From the NCBI RefSeq assembly GCF_023159225.1, contig NC_063166.1, forward strand, positions 46,865,149 through 46,929,148: a stretch of DNA of 64,000 nucleotides, written 5' to 3'. Shown here piece by piece: positions 23,060 through 33,490 of the stretch. Every line of letters starts with the position of its first letter. Position 1 is the stretch's first letter. The notes beneath the pieces were generated by a model. It was given only the letters and a program-made list of their open reading frames with translations, did no database searches and was not told the DNA's origin. The DNA is from Perognathus longimembris pacificus. Lineage: Eukaryota > Chordata > Mammalia > Rodentia > Heteromyidae. Position numbers and translations under genes: made by a program.

Positions 23060-23291
23060 GCCATGTGCTGGTGGTTCACACCTATAGTCCTAACTACTCA
23101 GGAGGCTGAGAACTGAGCATCATTGTTCAAAGCCAGCCTAAGCAAGAAAACCCCAAGACCCTTATCTCCAATTAATCACAGAAAAAGCCAGAAATGACAC
23201 TGTGGCTCATATGATTGCTAGCCTTGAGCAAAAAGGAGCTGAGAGACAATGCCCAGGCACAGAGTTCAAGCCCCAGGACTGGAGAAAAAAA
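23060..23291 (+). mobile_element. SINE-B inside the satellite array
   Basis: 'ctggtggttcacacctatag', 'ctactcaggaggctgagaac', 'ctagccttgagcaaaaagg', 'gttcaagccccaggactgg'. Flanked by 'ggaattaca' / 'agaattaca', a word of the array unit itself. Confidence 0.92.
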
Positions 23292-25484
23292 TAGAATTAC
23301 AATTTGAGTAAAAGGATGAATGAAAAATTGCATATTTGTGTTAATTTTAGCATTTAGGTGTAATTAGGGTTAGGATTAAGGTCTTGTAATGGATGGTTTA
23401 GGGTTAGATTTAGGAAAAGTATATTGTTTTAAGTAAAACTGTAACTTATTTTAAGAGTCTAGTAAAAGATGAGATGAATGAAAACCAGACATGGGTGTGA
23501 TTATTAGGATTGGAATATAATTAGAATTGGGTTATAGTTATTTTTCAGGCAGAGTTAAGGTTCGGGTTAGAAGTTCAAACTGAAACAAAATTTTAGGAGT
23601 ACAAGTCAATGAAAGTAAGATGAACGTTAAACTAGGATCCCATTATCATTAGGATTAGGGTTAGGCTCTAGTTAGGTTACTTTAGGATTAAAGTTAAGAA
23701 AAGGGTAAGGTTTGGGCCAAACTGTAACTTATATTAAAAAGTACGAGTTGAGTAAAAGAATGAATGAAAGCTAGAATATTTGTTTTACTGTTATATCTGG
23801 GTATAATTAGAACTAGGGTTAGAGTTAGGGTTCCAAGCTGAATTAGGATGAAGTTTAAGGAAATGGTAGCTTTAGAGTAAATCCTAAAATAAACTTTAGA
23901 ATTACTCATTGAATAAAAGCATAAATGTAAAATATAGTATTTGTTTATTGGGGTATTGCTAGGGTTAGAGTAAGCTTTAATGTTCCAGTTGGGTTAGGGC
24001 TAGAATCCTAAATAGGGTATAATTTTAGGTCAATCTGGAGTTTATTTTAAAATGTATGAGTCCCAACGAAGTTTGGATAAATGAAAACTAGCATACTTAT
24101 TTTAGTTTTAGAATTCGTATATAATTAGCATTAAGGTTAGGGTTAGGTTTCCATTTAAAGTTACAGTTAAGGCTAGCAAAGTGTAAGGTTTAGGTTATGA
24201 TCAAATTTTATATTAGAAGTTACAGCAGAATGAAACTAAAGATTAATGAAACCAGGAGAGTTATTTGGGCTTAGGCTTAGGGTAAGAAATAGGATTCTGT
24301 TTAGGAATAGCTGTTTAGGATTCTGTTTACGAATGGCTAGGAAATGGATGTTTAGAGTGAAACTGAAACTTATTTTAGAACTAGGCATCTGGTAAAAAAA
24401 AAAGATAAATATTGAGAGTTCTTTTACTATTAGCTTTTGGAGCTAATATAGGTGTAGGGTGAGGGATCTTACTAGCTTTAGGGTCAGAAGAGAAGTAAAA
24501 TTAGGATGAATAAAAACTATGATTTTTAAGATTCGGATATAATTAAGACTAGAGATAAGATTAGAATTTCAGCAATGGTTAGAGTTAGGATTAGGAAAAG
24601 GGTAAGATTCCGGGTAGAACAGCAAATTGAACAAGTATGAGAGAGTCAAAGTTAGGGTGAGTGAAAACATGGGTATTTGTGTTACTTTTAGGGTTTGGGT
24701 ATAATTAAGATTAAGGTTTGAGTTAATTTTCCAGCCAGAGTTAGGGTTAGGAAATTGTAATGTTTAGAATCAAACTGAAACTAAATTTTAGAATTACAAG
24801 TAGAGTAAAAGTTAAGATAAATATCAACTACTTGTGTTAATATTAGGATTTGGGTATAACTAGGGTTAGCATTCTAGTTAGAGTTAGGCTTAGGGTCAGG
24901 ATTAGGAAAAGTTTAAGGTGTAGGATAAAACTGCAACTAATTTTAAGAGTTAGGAGCCCAGTGAAAGAATGAATGTAAAGTATGGTATTTGTCTTATTAG
25001 GACTGAGGTATAATACAATTATGGTTAAGATTACAGTTTCAGGTGAGGTTAGGGTTGGGATTTGGAAATGGAAGGTTTAGGGTAAACTAAAAATAAATTT
25101 TAGAATTACAAGTTGAGTAACAGTTAAGATGAATGCAAAATAGAGTTTTTATCTTAACATTAGGATTCAGTTATAACAGTTATTTTAGGGTTAGGAATAG
25201 AGTACAATTTAAGGTAAAACTGCTTCGCATTTTCAGAAGTGAGTCTAGTATTTTTTGTGTTATTTTGGGGATTATAATTAGCGTTATGGTTACGTTCCAT
25301 AATTTGAAGGATAATAAATGCCTTGGAGATATATCTTGAACAATAAAAGGAGGAAGCTGGATAACAAAAGATTAGATGTATACAGTTCGCTTGACTATAA
25401 CACATAACTTAGTTGAGAAGTCACAGATAATTCTATACATTCATAGGAAAAATAACCATTATATATCAGATAATGGATTTCTGT

Positions 25485-25741
25485 TCTAAGAAATTGAAAG
25501 GGAATACCAAAATTGAGAGACTCAGGGTAAAAAAAGAAAAACAACTACAAAAGCAATACTTGCAAAACTGTATGGTCTAAGTGAATGGAACACCTCATGG
25601 GGGGAAAGGAAAAGGGGGAGGGGGAGTATGAGGGACGAGGTAACAGTACAAGTAATGTACCCAATGCCTAACGTATGAAACTGTAACCTTTCTGTACATA
25701 AGTTTGATAATAAAAATTTGAAATAAATAAATTAAAAAAAT
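25485..25741 (+). mobile_element. L1 3' UTR, 5'-truncated
   Basis: 'gaataccaaaattgagagac', a G-rich polypurine stretch at 25598-25635, 'gtacccaatgcctaacgtat', 'gaaactgtaacctttctgta' and an A-rich end. It lies about 150 bases past the satellite array. Confidence 0.93.
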
Positions 25742-25914
25742 AGCATTAGCACCTCCACAAATGAAATCTCTGTTCAAAGATTTTAAAGATTTATTGATCC
25801 TTTAAGAAAAATCAATGAGTCCATTTTAATCTGGATTATCTAAACTGTAACAAAGTGTTTAGATTATGTAAACAATGTAATTTGTATATTTGTAGGTATT
25901 TTAAATATTGTAAT

Positions 25915-26110
25915 AGCAGAACTAATATTTATTTAGCATTTTTGTACCAGCACTGAACTTAATTCTTTGCATTGGACCTTTTACTACTCAAAACCACCAT
26001 GAAACATAGGTCTTTATCTCCTTTTGCAGAGATTAGTGCCTTGCCCAATATCAGTAAAAAAAAAAAAATTAGATCCACAAATCAGCATAGATTTTGTGAT
26101 TCCAACAAAT
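25915..26110 (-). repeat. MIR remnant
   Basis: 'taatatttatttagcatttt', 'ttttgcagagattagtgcct' and 'gcccaatatcag' follow MIR in antisense. Diverged, with an A-run expansion at 26057. Confidence 0.65.
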
Positions 26111-26242
26111 TTAGAATAAACCCACATAGAAGTGCTTGTCTGAAGTAAGAAAGTAAAACAGTGAGAAATGTTGGCTAAACTTTTTCGTTTCAAATAAACA
26201 AGATTTAAAGAAATTTAAAAAAAAAAAAGATATACATAAAGT

Positions 26243-26335
26243 GGGGCTTGGAGGCATGGCTCCACTGATAGAGTGCTAGCCAGTGAGCAAAAGAAAATGC
26301 AGGTACTGAGTTGAGTTTCAGTCTCAGACTAAGGA
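26243..26335 (+). mobile_element. ID/tRNA-like SINE fragment
   Basis: 'ggggcttggaggcatggctc', 'gatagagtgctagcc' and 'gagtttcagtctcagac' resemble a single tRNA-derived monomer. Confidence 0.6.
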
Positions 26336-26385
26336 GGGGAAAGATACATAAAGTGATGAGGAAATGGCTTCTTTAAAAATTCATG

Positions 26386-26575
26386 TCAGGTGTAGTTTTA
26401 CAGACTTGTAATCCCATCTACTTTGGAGAATTAGGCAGGAGAATCATGGGAGCCTGGAAATTGAAGACTAGCCTGGACCATGCGGTAAGACTCTATCTCA
26501 TATGGGTGAAAGGGGGTAATTCAGTGAGTATATCTGAGCACCATCTCTAGCACCACACACTTAGGGGACAATATT
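26386..26575 (+). mobile_element. B1-like SINE, old
   Basis: 'cagacttgtaatcccatcta', 'ggcaggagaatcatgggag' and 'gactagcctggaccatg' follow the 7SL/B1 order; a tRNA-like piece ('attcagtgagtatatctgag') and 'ctagcacca' follow. Confidence 0.65.
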
Positions 26576-27040
26576 TAAACTGTTAATATTGTCTATTAAT
26601 ATTGTCAAATATTATTTCTAACCAGAACTAAGCTCTGATTAACTCATTAATATAATGAGTGATCTTTTCAATTCTTACATAACTAAGGCCTAAAGATAAA
26701 TGATTTTCATGCATCAAAACTAGAATTTCCAAGAGATCTGGAATTTTACCTCCTCATCTGTACCTACATTACCTGCTCATTCTGGACATACTCACTATTC
26801 TTTTCCTTCTTGTACTCTGTTAAAGATGTGTACGTGCATGTGTGATTTGGTTAATCTGCTGCTCTCACTAGACTCAAGATGCAGAATGATGTAAACTGTT
26901 TTCTCCCTGTTGCATCTGCTTTGAACACCAAGTAGATGACGACAAAGTTACACTGACAGTGCTACTGGGACCTCCTGGGCTCCTCCTCTTTTTGCTGTAG
27001 TAACTTCAGCTCTTGGAATTCTGTCTCTATCAAGAAGTCA

Positions 27041-27213
27041 TGGGCTGCCTCGGATACACGAGGCCCTAGGTTCGATTCCCCAGCACCACATATACAGAAA
27101 ACGGCCAGAAGCGGCGCTGTGGCTCAAGTGGCAGAGTGCTAGCCTTGAGCGGGAAGAAGCCAGGGATGGTGCTCGGGCCCTGAGCCCAAGGCCCAGGACT
27201 GGCCAAAAAAAGA
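27041..27213 (+). mobile_element. SINE-A, young CpG-rich subfamily, 5'-truncated
   Basis: 'ctcggatacacgaggcccta', 'ggttcgattccccagcacc', 'ccagaagcggcgctgtggct', 'gagcgggaagaagccaggg'. CpGs are intact. TSD 'aagaagtca' at 27032-27040 and 27214-27222. Confidence 0.94.
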
Positions 27214-27222
27214 AAGAAGTCA

Positions 27223-27379
27223 GCATTTGTTGTCATCTGTTTTCTTGATGTCTGCTGCTTTAACTGGGGTAAGTTGGGATCTTAGTTTAGCTTTTGTTTG
27301 ATTTTCCTTAATGACTTAGGATGTTCAACATTTTCTCATGTATCTGCTAACCATTTGGACTTCTGAGATTTATTGGCCC

Positions 27380-27410
<31 letters not shown>

Positions 27411-28915
27411 TTGGCCAGTCCTGGGCCTTGGACTCCGGGCCTGAGCACTGTCCCTGGCTTCTTCCCGCTCAAGGCTAGCACTCCGCCACTTGAGCCACAG
27501 CGCCGCTTCTGGCCGTTTTCTGTATATGTGGTGCTGGGGAATCGAACCTAGGGCCTCGTGTATCCGAGGCAGGCACTCTTGCCACTAGGCTATATCCCCA
27601 GCCCTTATTGGCCCATTTATGAACTGGGTTATTTGTTCTTTTGCTGCTTAATTTTTCTTAGCTCTTTGCATATTCTGGGTATTCATCTTTTATCCATTGA
27701 GTAGCTGGTGAAAGTTTTCTTCCATTCTGTGGGCTGTCTCTTGATTTGAGTAATTGTTTATTTTGATGGGCAGAAACTTTTAAATTTCATGCAGTCTGAG
27801 TCATACATACCTCTGTCTGGGCTCTAGAATAAGATTATATATGTCTACCAAAGTCTGCCCTATATTTTCCTGTAGTAAGTAGTCTTAAGGTCTTAAGTCT
27901 TGCATTAAGATCTTTGATGAAGTTTGAATGAATGAAAGTTTGGGGAGTTAGTTTTAGTCTTCTGCACACAGATAACCACTTTCATGACACCATTTGTTAA
28001 AGAGTCTATCTTTTCTCCATATATTATTTTGGCTCCTTTGTCAAAGATGAGGTAGTTTCGTGGTTGTAGTTGCATGGCTTTATTCCTAAATCTTCTATTC
28101 TGTTATATTGGTGTTTGTGTCTGCTCTTGCACCAGAATGATGCTGTTTTCGTTGCTCAGGCTCTGTAATTTGACATTTGGTCTTTTAATACATCCAGTGT
28201 TACTCTGTTTCTTGATATGTCCAGTGTTACTTTGTTTTCACAAGGAGAAAGGAGCCCCTCCCTCTACACAGTTGGTTGCAATTAGTGTAACCACTGTGGA
28301 AGTCAGTATGGAGGTGCCTCTAAAAACTAGAAATTTACCTATCTTATGACCTACTTATATAATACTCTCTGGGCAAAGGGAAGGAATCAATACACAAGAA
28401 AGATACCTTGTAGACCTGTAGTTTCTGCAGCTCTGTTCACAATAGCCAAGCTACCCAAGGTACCCAATAAACAGTACACTAATAAAGAAAATCTAGTGTA
28501 TATATGTACCATGCAACATTACTCAACTGAAAAGAAAATGAATCTTTTGCAAGATAATAAATGGCTCTGGAAATCATTATATTGTACACAGTAAGCCAAG
28601 TACCAAATACCAAATACTGCATGTTTCACTCATTTGTCCTGTGTAGACCTAAAATGATAATGACTACAATAGTTATAGCAATGAGTCATGAGTATAAAAG
28701 GAGATTGTCTAGGAAAGTACTAGAGAAATGAGGGGCAAAGGAGGAATGTTGAGGAATAAAAGATGATTGAAGAAGAGAGAGAGAAAATAGTTGAACCCAC
28801 CAAATATTTTGTAATTTTGTTCCAAGTGTACTGTGTACATGTATGAAACCCCTTTATATTACAAATGTATAGAACTGAAAAATAAATACAATAGTAAACA
28901 AAAATAAAACAAAGG
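27223..28915 (+). mobile_element. L1 with 5' inversion (twin priming)
   Basis: 27223 to about 28240 is ORF2 in antisense ('ttctgtgggctgtctcttga', 'gctcctttgtcaaagatgag'). From about 28241 the strand flips and the next part of ORF2 runs in sense ('gaagtcagtatggaggtgcc', 'ctgttcacaatagccaag') into an A-rich tail near 28915. The two parts are adjacent stretches of the same L1, the signature of twin-primed reverse transcription. A young SINE-A (27383-27604) sits in the inverted arm. Confidence 0.85.
27383..27604 (-). mobile_element. SINE-A, young subfamily, full length, 13-bp TSD
   Basis: Long poly-T (about 30 T, reading as poly-A on its own strand), then 'ggccagtcctgggccttgga' through 'ctatatccccagccc'. 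Perfect TSD 'ttattggcccatt' at 27370-27382 and 27605-27617. Nested in the inverted arm of the L1, so younger than it. Confidence 0.97.
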
Positions 28916-29164
28916 TTTGTGTTTTGAGGAAAAAGGCTGTGCTCATTCAAGTTGGTCAATACAGCCAGGGATGTGAGAGTGACTAGGGGATTCAGATCAG
29001 CACTCTGAATTACTATTGCCAAATGGCAAATGATAAGCTACCACCAGACAGAAGCTTGCAAATGAGGTCTGGGATGTGAAAAGTCATGACTCTTCCCCAA
29101 GGCATGATCTGGCAAGCATGCAGAACAAAGTGTGTAATTGGCAGGGGGCAGTAAAAAGAAGGAA
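28916..29164. other. Intergenic, no feature recognised
   Basis: Unique-looking sequence between the L1 and the GGGA tract. Confidence 0.4.
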
Positions 29165-29238
29165 AGGAGGGAGGGAGGGAGGGAGGGAGGGAGGGAGGGA
29201 GGGAGGGAGGGAGGGAGGGAGGGAGGGAAGGAGGGAGA
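29165..29238. repeat. (GGGA)n polypurine microsatellite
   Basis: About 17 GGGA units, all purine on the plus strand. It lies about 500 bases upstream of the CpG-rich promoter block. Confidence 0.96.
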
Positions 29239-29749
29239 TAAAATACAGCCTTTGTCAATTTTTTTAATTAAAGAATTTCAAGATAACCGCAGCACTGAAC
29301 CAAGTGCAAGACTCCCTAGGTTGCACACCTAAAAATCAGGTCTTGCAAACATTTATAGTCCATCAACCTCGACTCAAGTTTTCTAATAGAAAATTGGCCA
29401 GAGAGTTTTGCATTAAGGGGGAAAGTGAAAGCATTTTGCCACACAGTGTGACTAAGAATAATAAAGGAGGCAAAGGTGTGATCAAGACAACCTGAGGAGC
29501 AGGTGCAGACGTTCTATCTGTATGGTCTACCTACCTTAGATCAAAGCTTCATGGGAAAATCCAGGAACTCCCCCTATCCTACTGTCTGACACTGAACCCC
29601 ACAAACAGCTTAGTTAAGTCACATCTGTGAGCCACGATTTTTTTTCAACCAGCACAGAGGGAGTTGTAGCAGGCTGTCCCTCCTGGCCATGTCATTCAAG
29701 GGTTTTCTGTCCTTTCACGTTTGGTTTGAATTTTCACTTCCCCAACGAA

Positions 29750-30330
29750 ACAATCATCCCCAACCCAGAGAGAGTGGTGCGCTCCTCTCCCTGCACCGCT
29801 CCAGTGGGCGATGCCTGGTGCCCACCCGCCCTCGCTCCCCGTGCGGTCGCGCAGCCCCGCCCCGAGCCTCTGCGGGTCTCCTGCCTCCCGCCTGCGGTGA
29901 AGGGTGGCAGTCACACTGTGCGACCTCCCGTACGGTGGCCGTGGGCGGGGCGGGGCGAGCTCTGTCCCCGCCTGTGGAGGCACTGGGGAGGTGGGCAGGG
30001 CCGGGGAGGTGGGCAGGGCCCGGCCGGCGAGGCAGAAGGGTGCAAGGCACCCGATAGCATGGGCGTCCACGAGATCCGGACCTGAGCGCGTAAGGGGGCG
30101 CGGAGGAAGGTGAGCCTGCTGTTCCCGGGGGGGGAGTCCCAACACCGTTCCGCGTGGCCACAATGATCCCTCCCAGCGGCACCCGAGAGGACAGCGTGGA
30201 CGGACTGCCCCGGGAGGCGGCGAGCACCCAGCAGCCGCCCTCGCCTGCGTCCACCAGCAGCCTGGAGTCCAAGGTACGCTCACCCCAGGGCACACCAACT
30301 CAGGGTGCTTGCCCAGTCCCTGCCACCTCT
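29750..30330 (+). promoter_or_regulatory. STAC: CpG-rich STAC promoter and 5' UTR block
   Basis: A sharp shift from AT-rich flanks to a GC-rich, CpG-dense block around exon 1, with no TATA box seen. An Sp1-type GC box cluster 'gggcggggcggggc' is at 29943-29956. A tandem duplication of 'ggggaggtgggcagggcc' is at 29985-30002 and 30004-30021. The transcription start cannot be placed from sequence alone. An upstream ATG in strong context (30059-30085, 8 codons) and a donor-like 'aaggtgagc' (GT at 30110) lie before the main start. Several long antisense frames here are GC-driven shadows. Confidence 0.8.
30163..30273 (+). CDS. STAC: STAC, first coding exon (37 codons, phase-0 end)
   Basis: Encodes the N-terminus of STAC, a cytosolic adaptor with a C1 zinc-finger-like cysteine-rich domain and SH3 domains, known to bind L-type calcium channels and to reduce their calcium-dependent inactivation, mainly in neurons. 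Seen here: ATG at 30163 with A at -3; peptide MIPPSGTREDSVDGLPRE, then a Ser/Pro-rich PPSPASTSSLESK, ending exactly at AAG|GTACGC (GT at 30274). From memory, human STAC starts MIPPSSPRED and has QPPSPASTSSQESK before LQKLKRSLSF, so the match covers start, spacing and exon end. The exon holds only the disordered leader; C1 and SH3 lie in later exons outside the window. An in-frame GTG lies at 30154, but the ATG fits the family. The paralogues STAC2 and STAC3 are less likely by this leader. Confidence 0.9.
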
Positions 30331-31465
30331 CTTCCTCCAACCTGGCACTGGCACTGGAGCTAGGAGGAGTCCCTAGCCTTCCCTTGAGACTTGAAGCGTC
30401 CGGCAGAACCTATTGCAGACGCTGCTGCTGGACTGGGTCCCTGTGAACCCGAGTCTTTGAGCCACACTTCTGCCCTGGGCGCGCAGGAGTCACAGGTTCC
30501 CAGTGACTCCTGGTTCAGAGATGGTTTCTTGGGGCTGCCAAGGAGGTTTGGCTGTCCTGTGCTTGCAGCCTGCTTGCAATCTGTGTGAGGTGGCTCTGAG
30601 GGGACAGAGGCAACCCAGGGACACTCACAGGCAAGCCTAGGCCCACCCTGGGCCAGCAATGGGTGTCCTATCTCAAGGGTCTTAGAGACCTTGTGCCTAA
30701 CACCATATCCAGTAGTTGTAAATAGACGTTTCTATATGCTCGAAAAGAAAAACACTGCGTGTGTGAGAAAGTTGGTGTTCCTCTTGTGGAAGTTAATACT
30801 CTTTAGAACGTAAAGCTGTCTTTAAACAGAATCACACTAACACACAAAACCCAACCCCAAAGCTCTGTCAACTGTCACTATTTACTTCCTCTGAAACTCG
30901 CGTGGGTGCCAGGCACATGTTTGGAAATGTTGGAAGAGGATCAAGTAAAATGTGGCTGCTAGCAGCCGCTTGATGCCAAAAGGCAACTCATCTGAGAGCA
31001 GAAATCACAACGCAGGGTTACAGCTCTGTAGATTGTTTGAAGTACAGAGCTCTTGGCTCTTTGCAAACACTTCTCTGTGAGGACCCACAGTGTTTTTGCC
31101 ATGTGAGCAGTCCTTGTGTAGTGGCAAAGGAAAGAGAGAACCCTCCACCCCCCAGATCAGATTGGGGCAAGGAAAGGGCAACATGGTCTCCCTGCAGGCT
31201 CATTCCAGGTAGTTAGTTACTGGCAAAGTTGGGTAGTGAATCAGAGCCAACTGGTGGCTTTGGGGATTTGGTGGGATGTTGGGCCCAGTCTTCTGATGTT
31301 AGCCATCAAAGATGAGCATCTAAGACAGAAAGCTTTGCCTTGCTTCCTGGCCCCTCTCTCTTTCTCTCTTTCCCTCCTTTTTTGCTCTTGCTCACTCCTG
31401 TTCATTACTGACTATCTGATCGTGGCATCTTTTCCAAAATTCAGCTGGAAATGAAGGCGGAAGCC

Positions 31466-31488
31466 CCCCCCCCCCCACACACACACCT
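31466..31488. repeat. Poly-C / CA run
   Basis: About 12 C residues followed by ACAC repeats. Confidence 0.9.
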
Positions 31489-32687
31489 TCCAGGATTGTT
31501 GTGAAGAATGGGTGGGATTTCTAGTTTCCATCTTGGGAGGGAGGGCTATGAATTATTCTTCCTCTCTCCTGTCTGAGACCAAGCATAAAAATCCCTCCTA
31601 TTCCTGCCTCGGGGGAGTCTCTAGCATAGCCTCACTGGTGTACATGCACATAGCTCCCCTGCCACCCAAAAGAGCCCACAGTGCCCATCATGGCCATCAG
31701 TCCCAGAAGTGACATGGACATGGATTCATAGAGATTTCCAAGATGACCTAGTTCTGTGAATGAGTGCCGCTCAAAGCAAGACTGAGCGTGGAATTCAACT
31801 TTTGAAGGGGGCCTGCCACTGCAGTAGGTGTGTTCTGGAAAGGTCTTAGCATTTGGATTAAAGGCAGCATGGTCCAAACACACTGTATGGGTTTGCTATT
31901 TATAGATGTCCTAATGTAAATTATTTGGCAAAGCAAAACCTTGTATGCAATGCCCATAATTATTCATCCATTTATCTGGCTTGTGGTTTCTGATGGCTGT
32001 GAGTCAGTTTTCCTCAAAGTGGTCTTTACTCCTGATGTGTGCTTACACACTCTTCCATTTTCTGTCACGGCTTAGTCATCTTAGTGGAGAAGAACTCTAG
32101 AGGGACCCATGAACTCCAGGAAATGGAACACAGAATAGTATTCCCCAACATGAGATTTTCTTTTATTCTGGATGTGGCATTTATGGTTGTTTTAATGGGC
32201 CCTCTGCCTCCCAAGAGACCTGAGCTACTGGCATGCAGGAGCATGTAGTTGCAGGGCCCATAGCATGGAAAAAGAGCAGAGAAAGGCTCCCATGCTTCTT
32301 ACCATGAAGGCACATTGTAGAGCTCATTGGCATTTGTGAAGCTCTTCTTCCTGAAGAGAAGAACATGGTGGGAAAGTATGGGCAAGGCAGAGGTCATCTC
32401 TCCACCTGGCTCTCCTCTGAGGCAGTCTCCATGATCAAAATATAAATATTTCCAAATAAGCCAAAATACATATCGCTGCAAGGACAAGTAAGTGAGGTGA
32501 TGCATATATGAATTAGCTTAATGTAATTATTCCACATAGGAAACGTATCACATTGTCCTCCAGAAGTGTAATATAATTATGATCTCTCAGTTTAAAACAT
32601 AGAAATTTAAAGAAATGCGTGGAATAAGCATGGTTACAACACCTTTGGGCTTCAAATTCTATCATAAAAGTCTAAAAAGTCTCTTGT

Positions 32688-32780
32688 AAGATTAGAGATG
32701 TGGCTCAAGTGGTAGAGGACCAATCATGAGCAAGAAGTGAACAAGAGCTTGAGGCTCTGAGTTCAAGACCTAGTATACTC
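32688..32780 (+). mobile_element. ID/tRNA-like SINE fragment
   Basis: 'gagatgtggctcaagtggta' and 'tctgagttcaagacctag' match a single right-half monomer; a TCTC/CACA low-complexity tail follows. Confidence 0.7.
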
Positions 32781-32867
32781 TCTCTGTGTCTCTTGCTTTC
32801 TTTCTCTCTCACACACACATACACACAAACATTCATATACACTCATACACACACAAGCTAAAACTAT

Positions 32868-33078
32868 TCAGCTGGCTACCTGTGGCTCACACCTGTAATC
32901 CTAGCTGCTCAGGAGGCTAAGGGAGAATTCTGATTCAAAGACAACTTGAACAGAAAAATCTGTGAGACTCCATCTCCAATTATCCTAGTAAAGTGCCAGT
33001 CTAGAGGTATGGATCAAGTGGTAGAGCACCAGTAGGACATAAGGCCTTGAGTTCTAATCCAAGTACCAGCACACATAC
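32868..33078 (+). mobile_element. SINE-B, diverged
   Basis: 'tggctcacacctgtaatcct', 'gctgctcaggaggctaaggg', 'gatcaagtggtagagcacca', 'aagtaccagcac'. Confidence 0.82.
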
Positions 33079-33264
33079 AAAAAGAGACTTAGAGAACTTT
33101 TAGAAGTTACTTAAATTTTTCCCTTATTATAAGAATAATGAATATTGTATGGATATTGGAAAAACCCAAACAAAACTAAAGAAAAAAGTTGCCCTTTGAT
33201 TTGCAATCCAGAGACAAATACTGGTAGCATTTTGATCTGTATCTTACATCTTTTTTTTCTTGTT

Positions 33265-33490
33265 TATATTTGCACAGTGGCATGAGCACTAGTGAGCAAC
33301 AATTGAAAGCTTACTGTGAATCAGGCACAGCCTTGATTTTCATCTTAGAAGATTCTGCCATGATTTCCATGTTATGTCTAGGGAAGTGGGAACTCAGGAA
33401 GTTTGAAAGGCCTACCCAAGATCTCATAGCGAGTCCACTGACAGACAAGAGCAGAACCCAGGCAGAGTGACTCTGGAACCTAAGCCCTCA
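33265..33490 (-). repeat. MIR remnant
   Basis: 'tactgtgaatcaggcacagc', 'ctagggaagtgggaactcag' and 'gcagaacccaggcagagtg' run in antisense MIR order. Confidence 0.75.

Larger units (their letters stand above)
20795..25330. repeat. Degenerate telomere-word satellite array, period about 155-165 bp
   Basis: A landmark such as 'acttatttta' or its variants recurs near 20801, 20965, 21137, 21321, 21565, 21722, 21880, 22025, 22394, 22546, 22707, 22876, 23041, 23444, 23585, 23727, 23888, 24040, 24205, 24368, 24624, 24780, 24936, 25092 and 25226. Once the two inserted SINEs are subtracted, most steps are 140-172 bases. Each unit has a fixed order: 'tttgtgttac' and 'ttaggat', 'gtataattaggg', one to four 'gttagg' words, 'ggaaa(a)ggg/tggtaa', the landmark, then 'agtaaaag' and 'gatgaatg'. 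The TTAGGG words are on the plus strand. No open frame of note. Confidence 0.88.

Noticed and set aside
20795..25330. True interstitial telomere or CRISPR-like array
   Set aside because: The hexamer is not in long pure runs but is embedded in a longer unit, and the units are too long and degenerate, without unique spacers, for CRISPR; the genome is also eukaryotic.
30154..30162. In-frame GTG upstream of the STAC ATG as an alternative start
   Set aside because: The known STAC leader starts MIPPS, matching the ATG at 30163, which also has A at -3.
29696..30340. Minus-strand open frames of 214 and 179 codons across the CpG-rich block
   Set aside because: They overlap each other and the STAC exon in antisense, are rich in Pro/Arg/Gly as expected from GC-rich DNA, and match no family I know.
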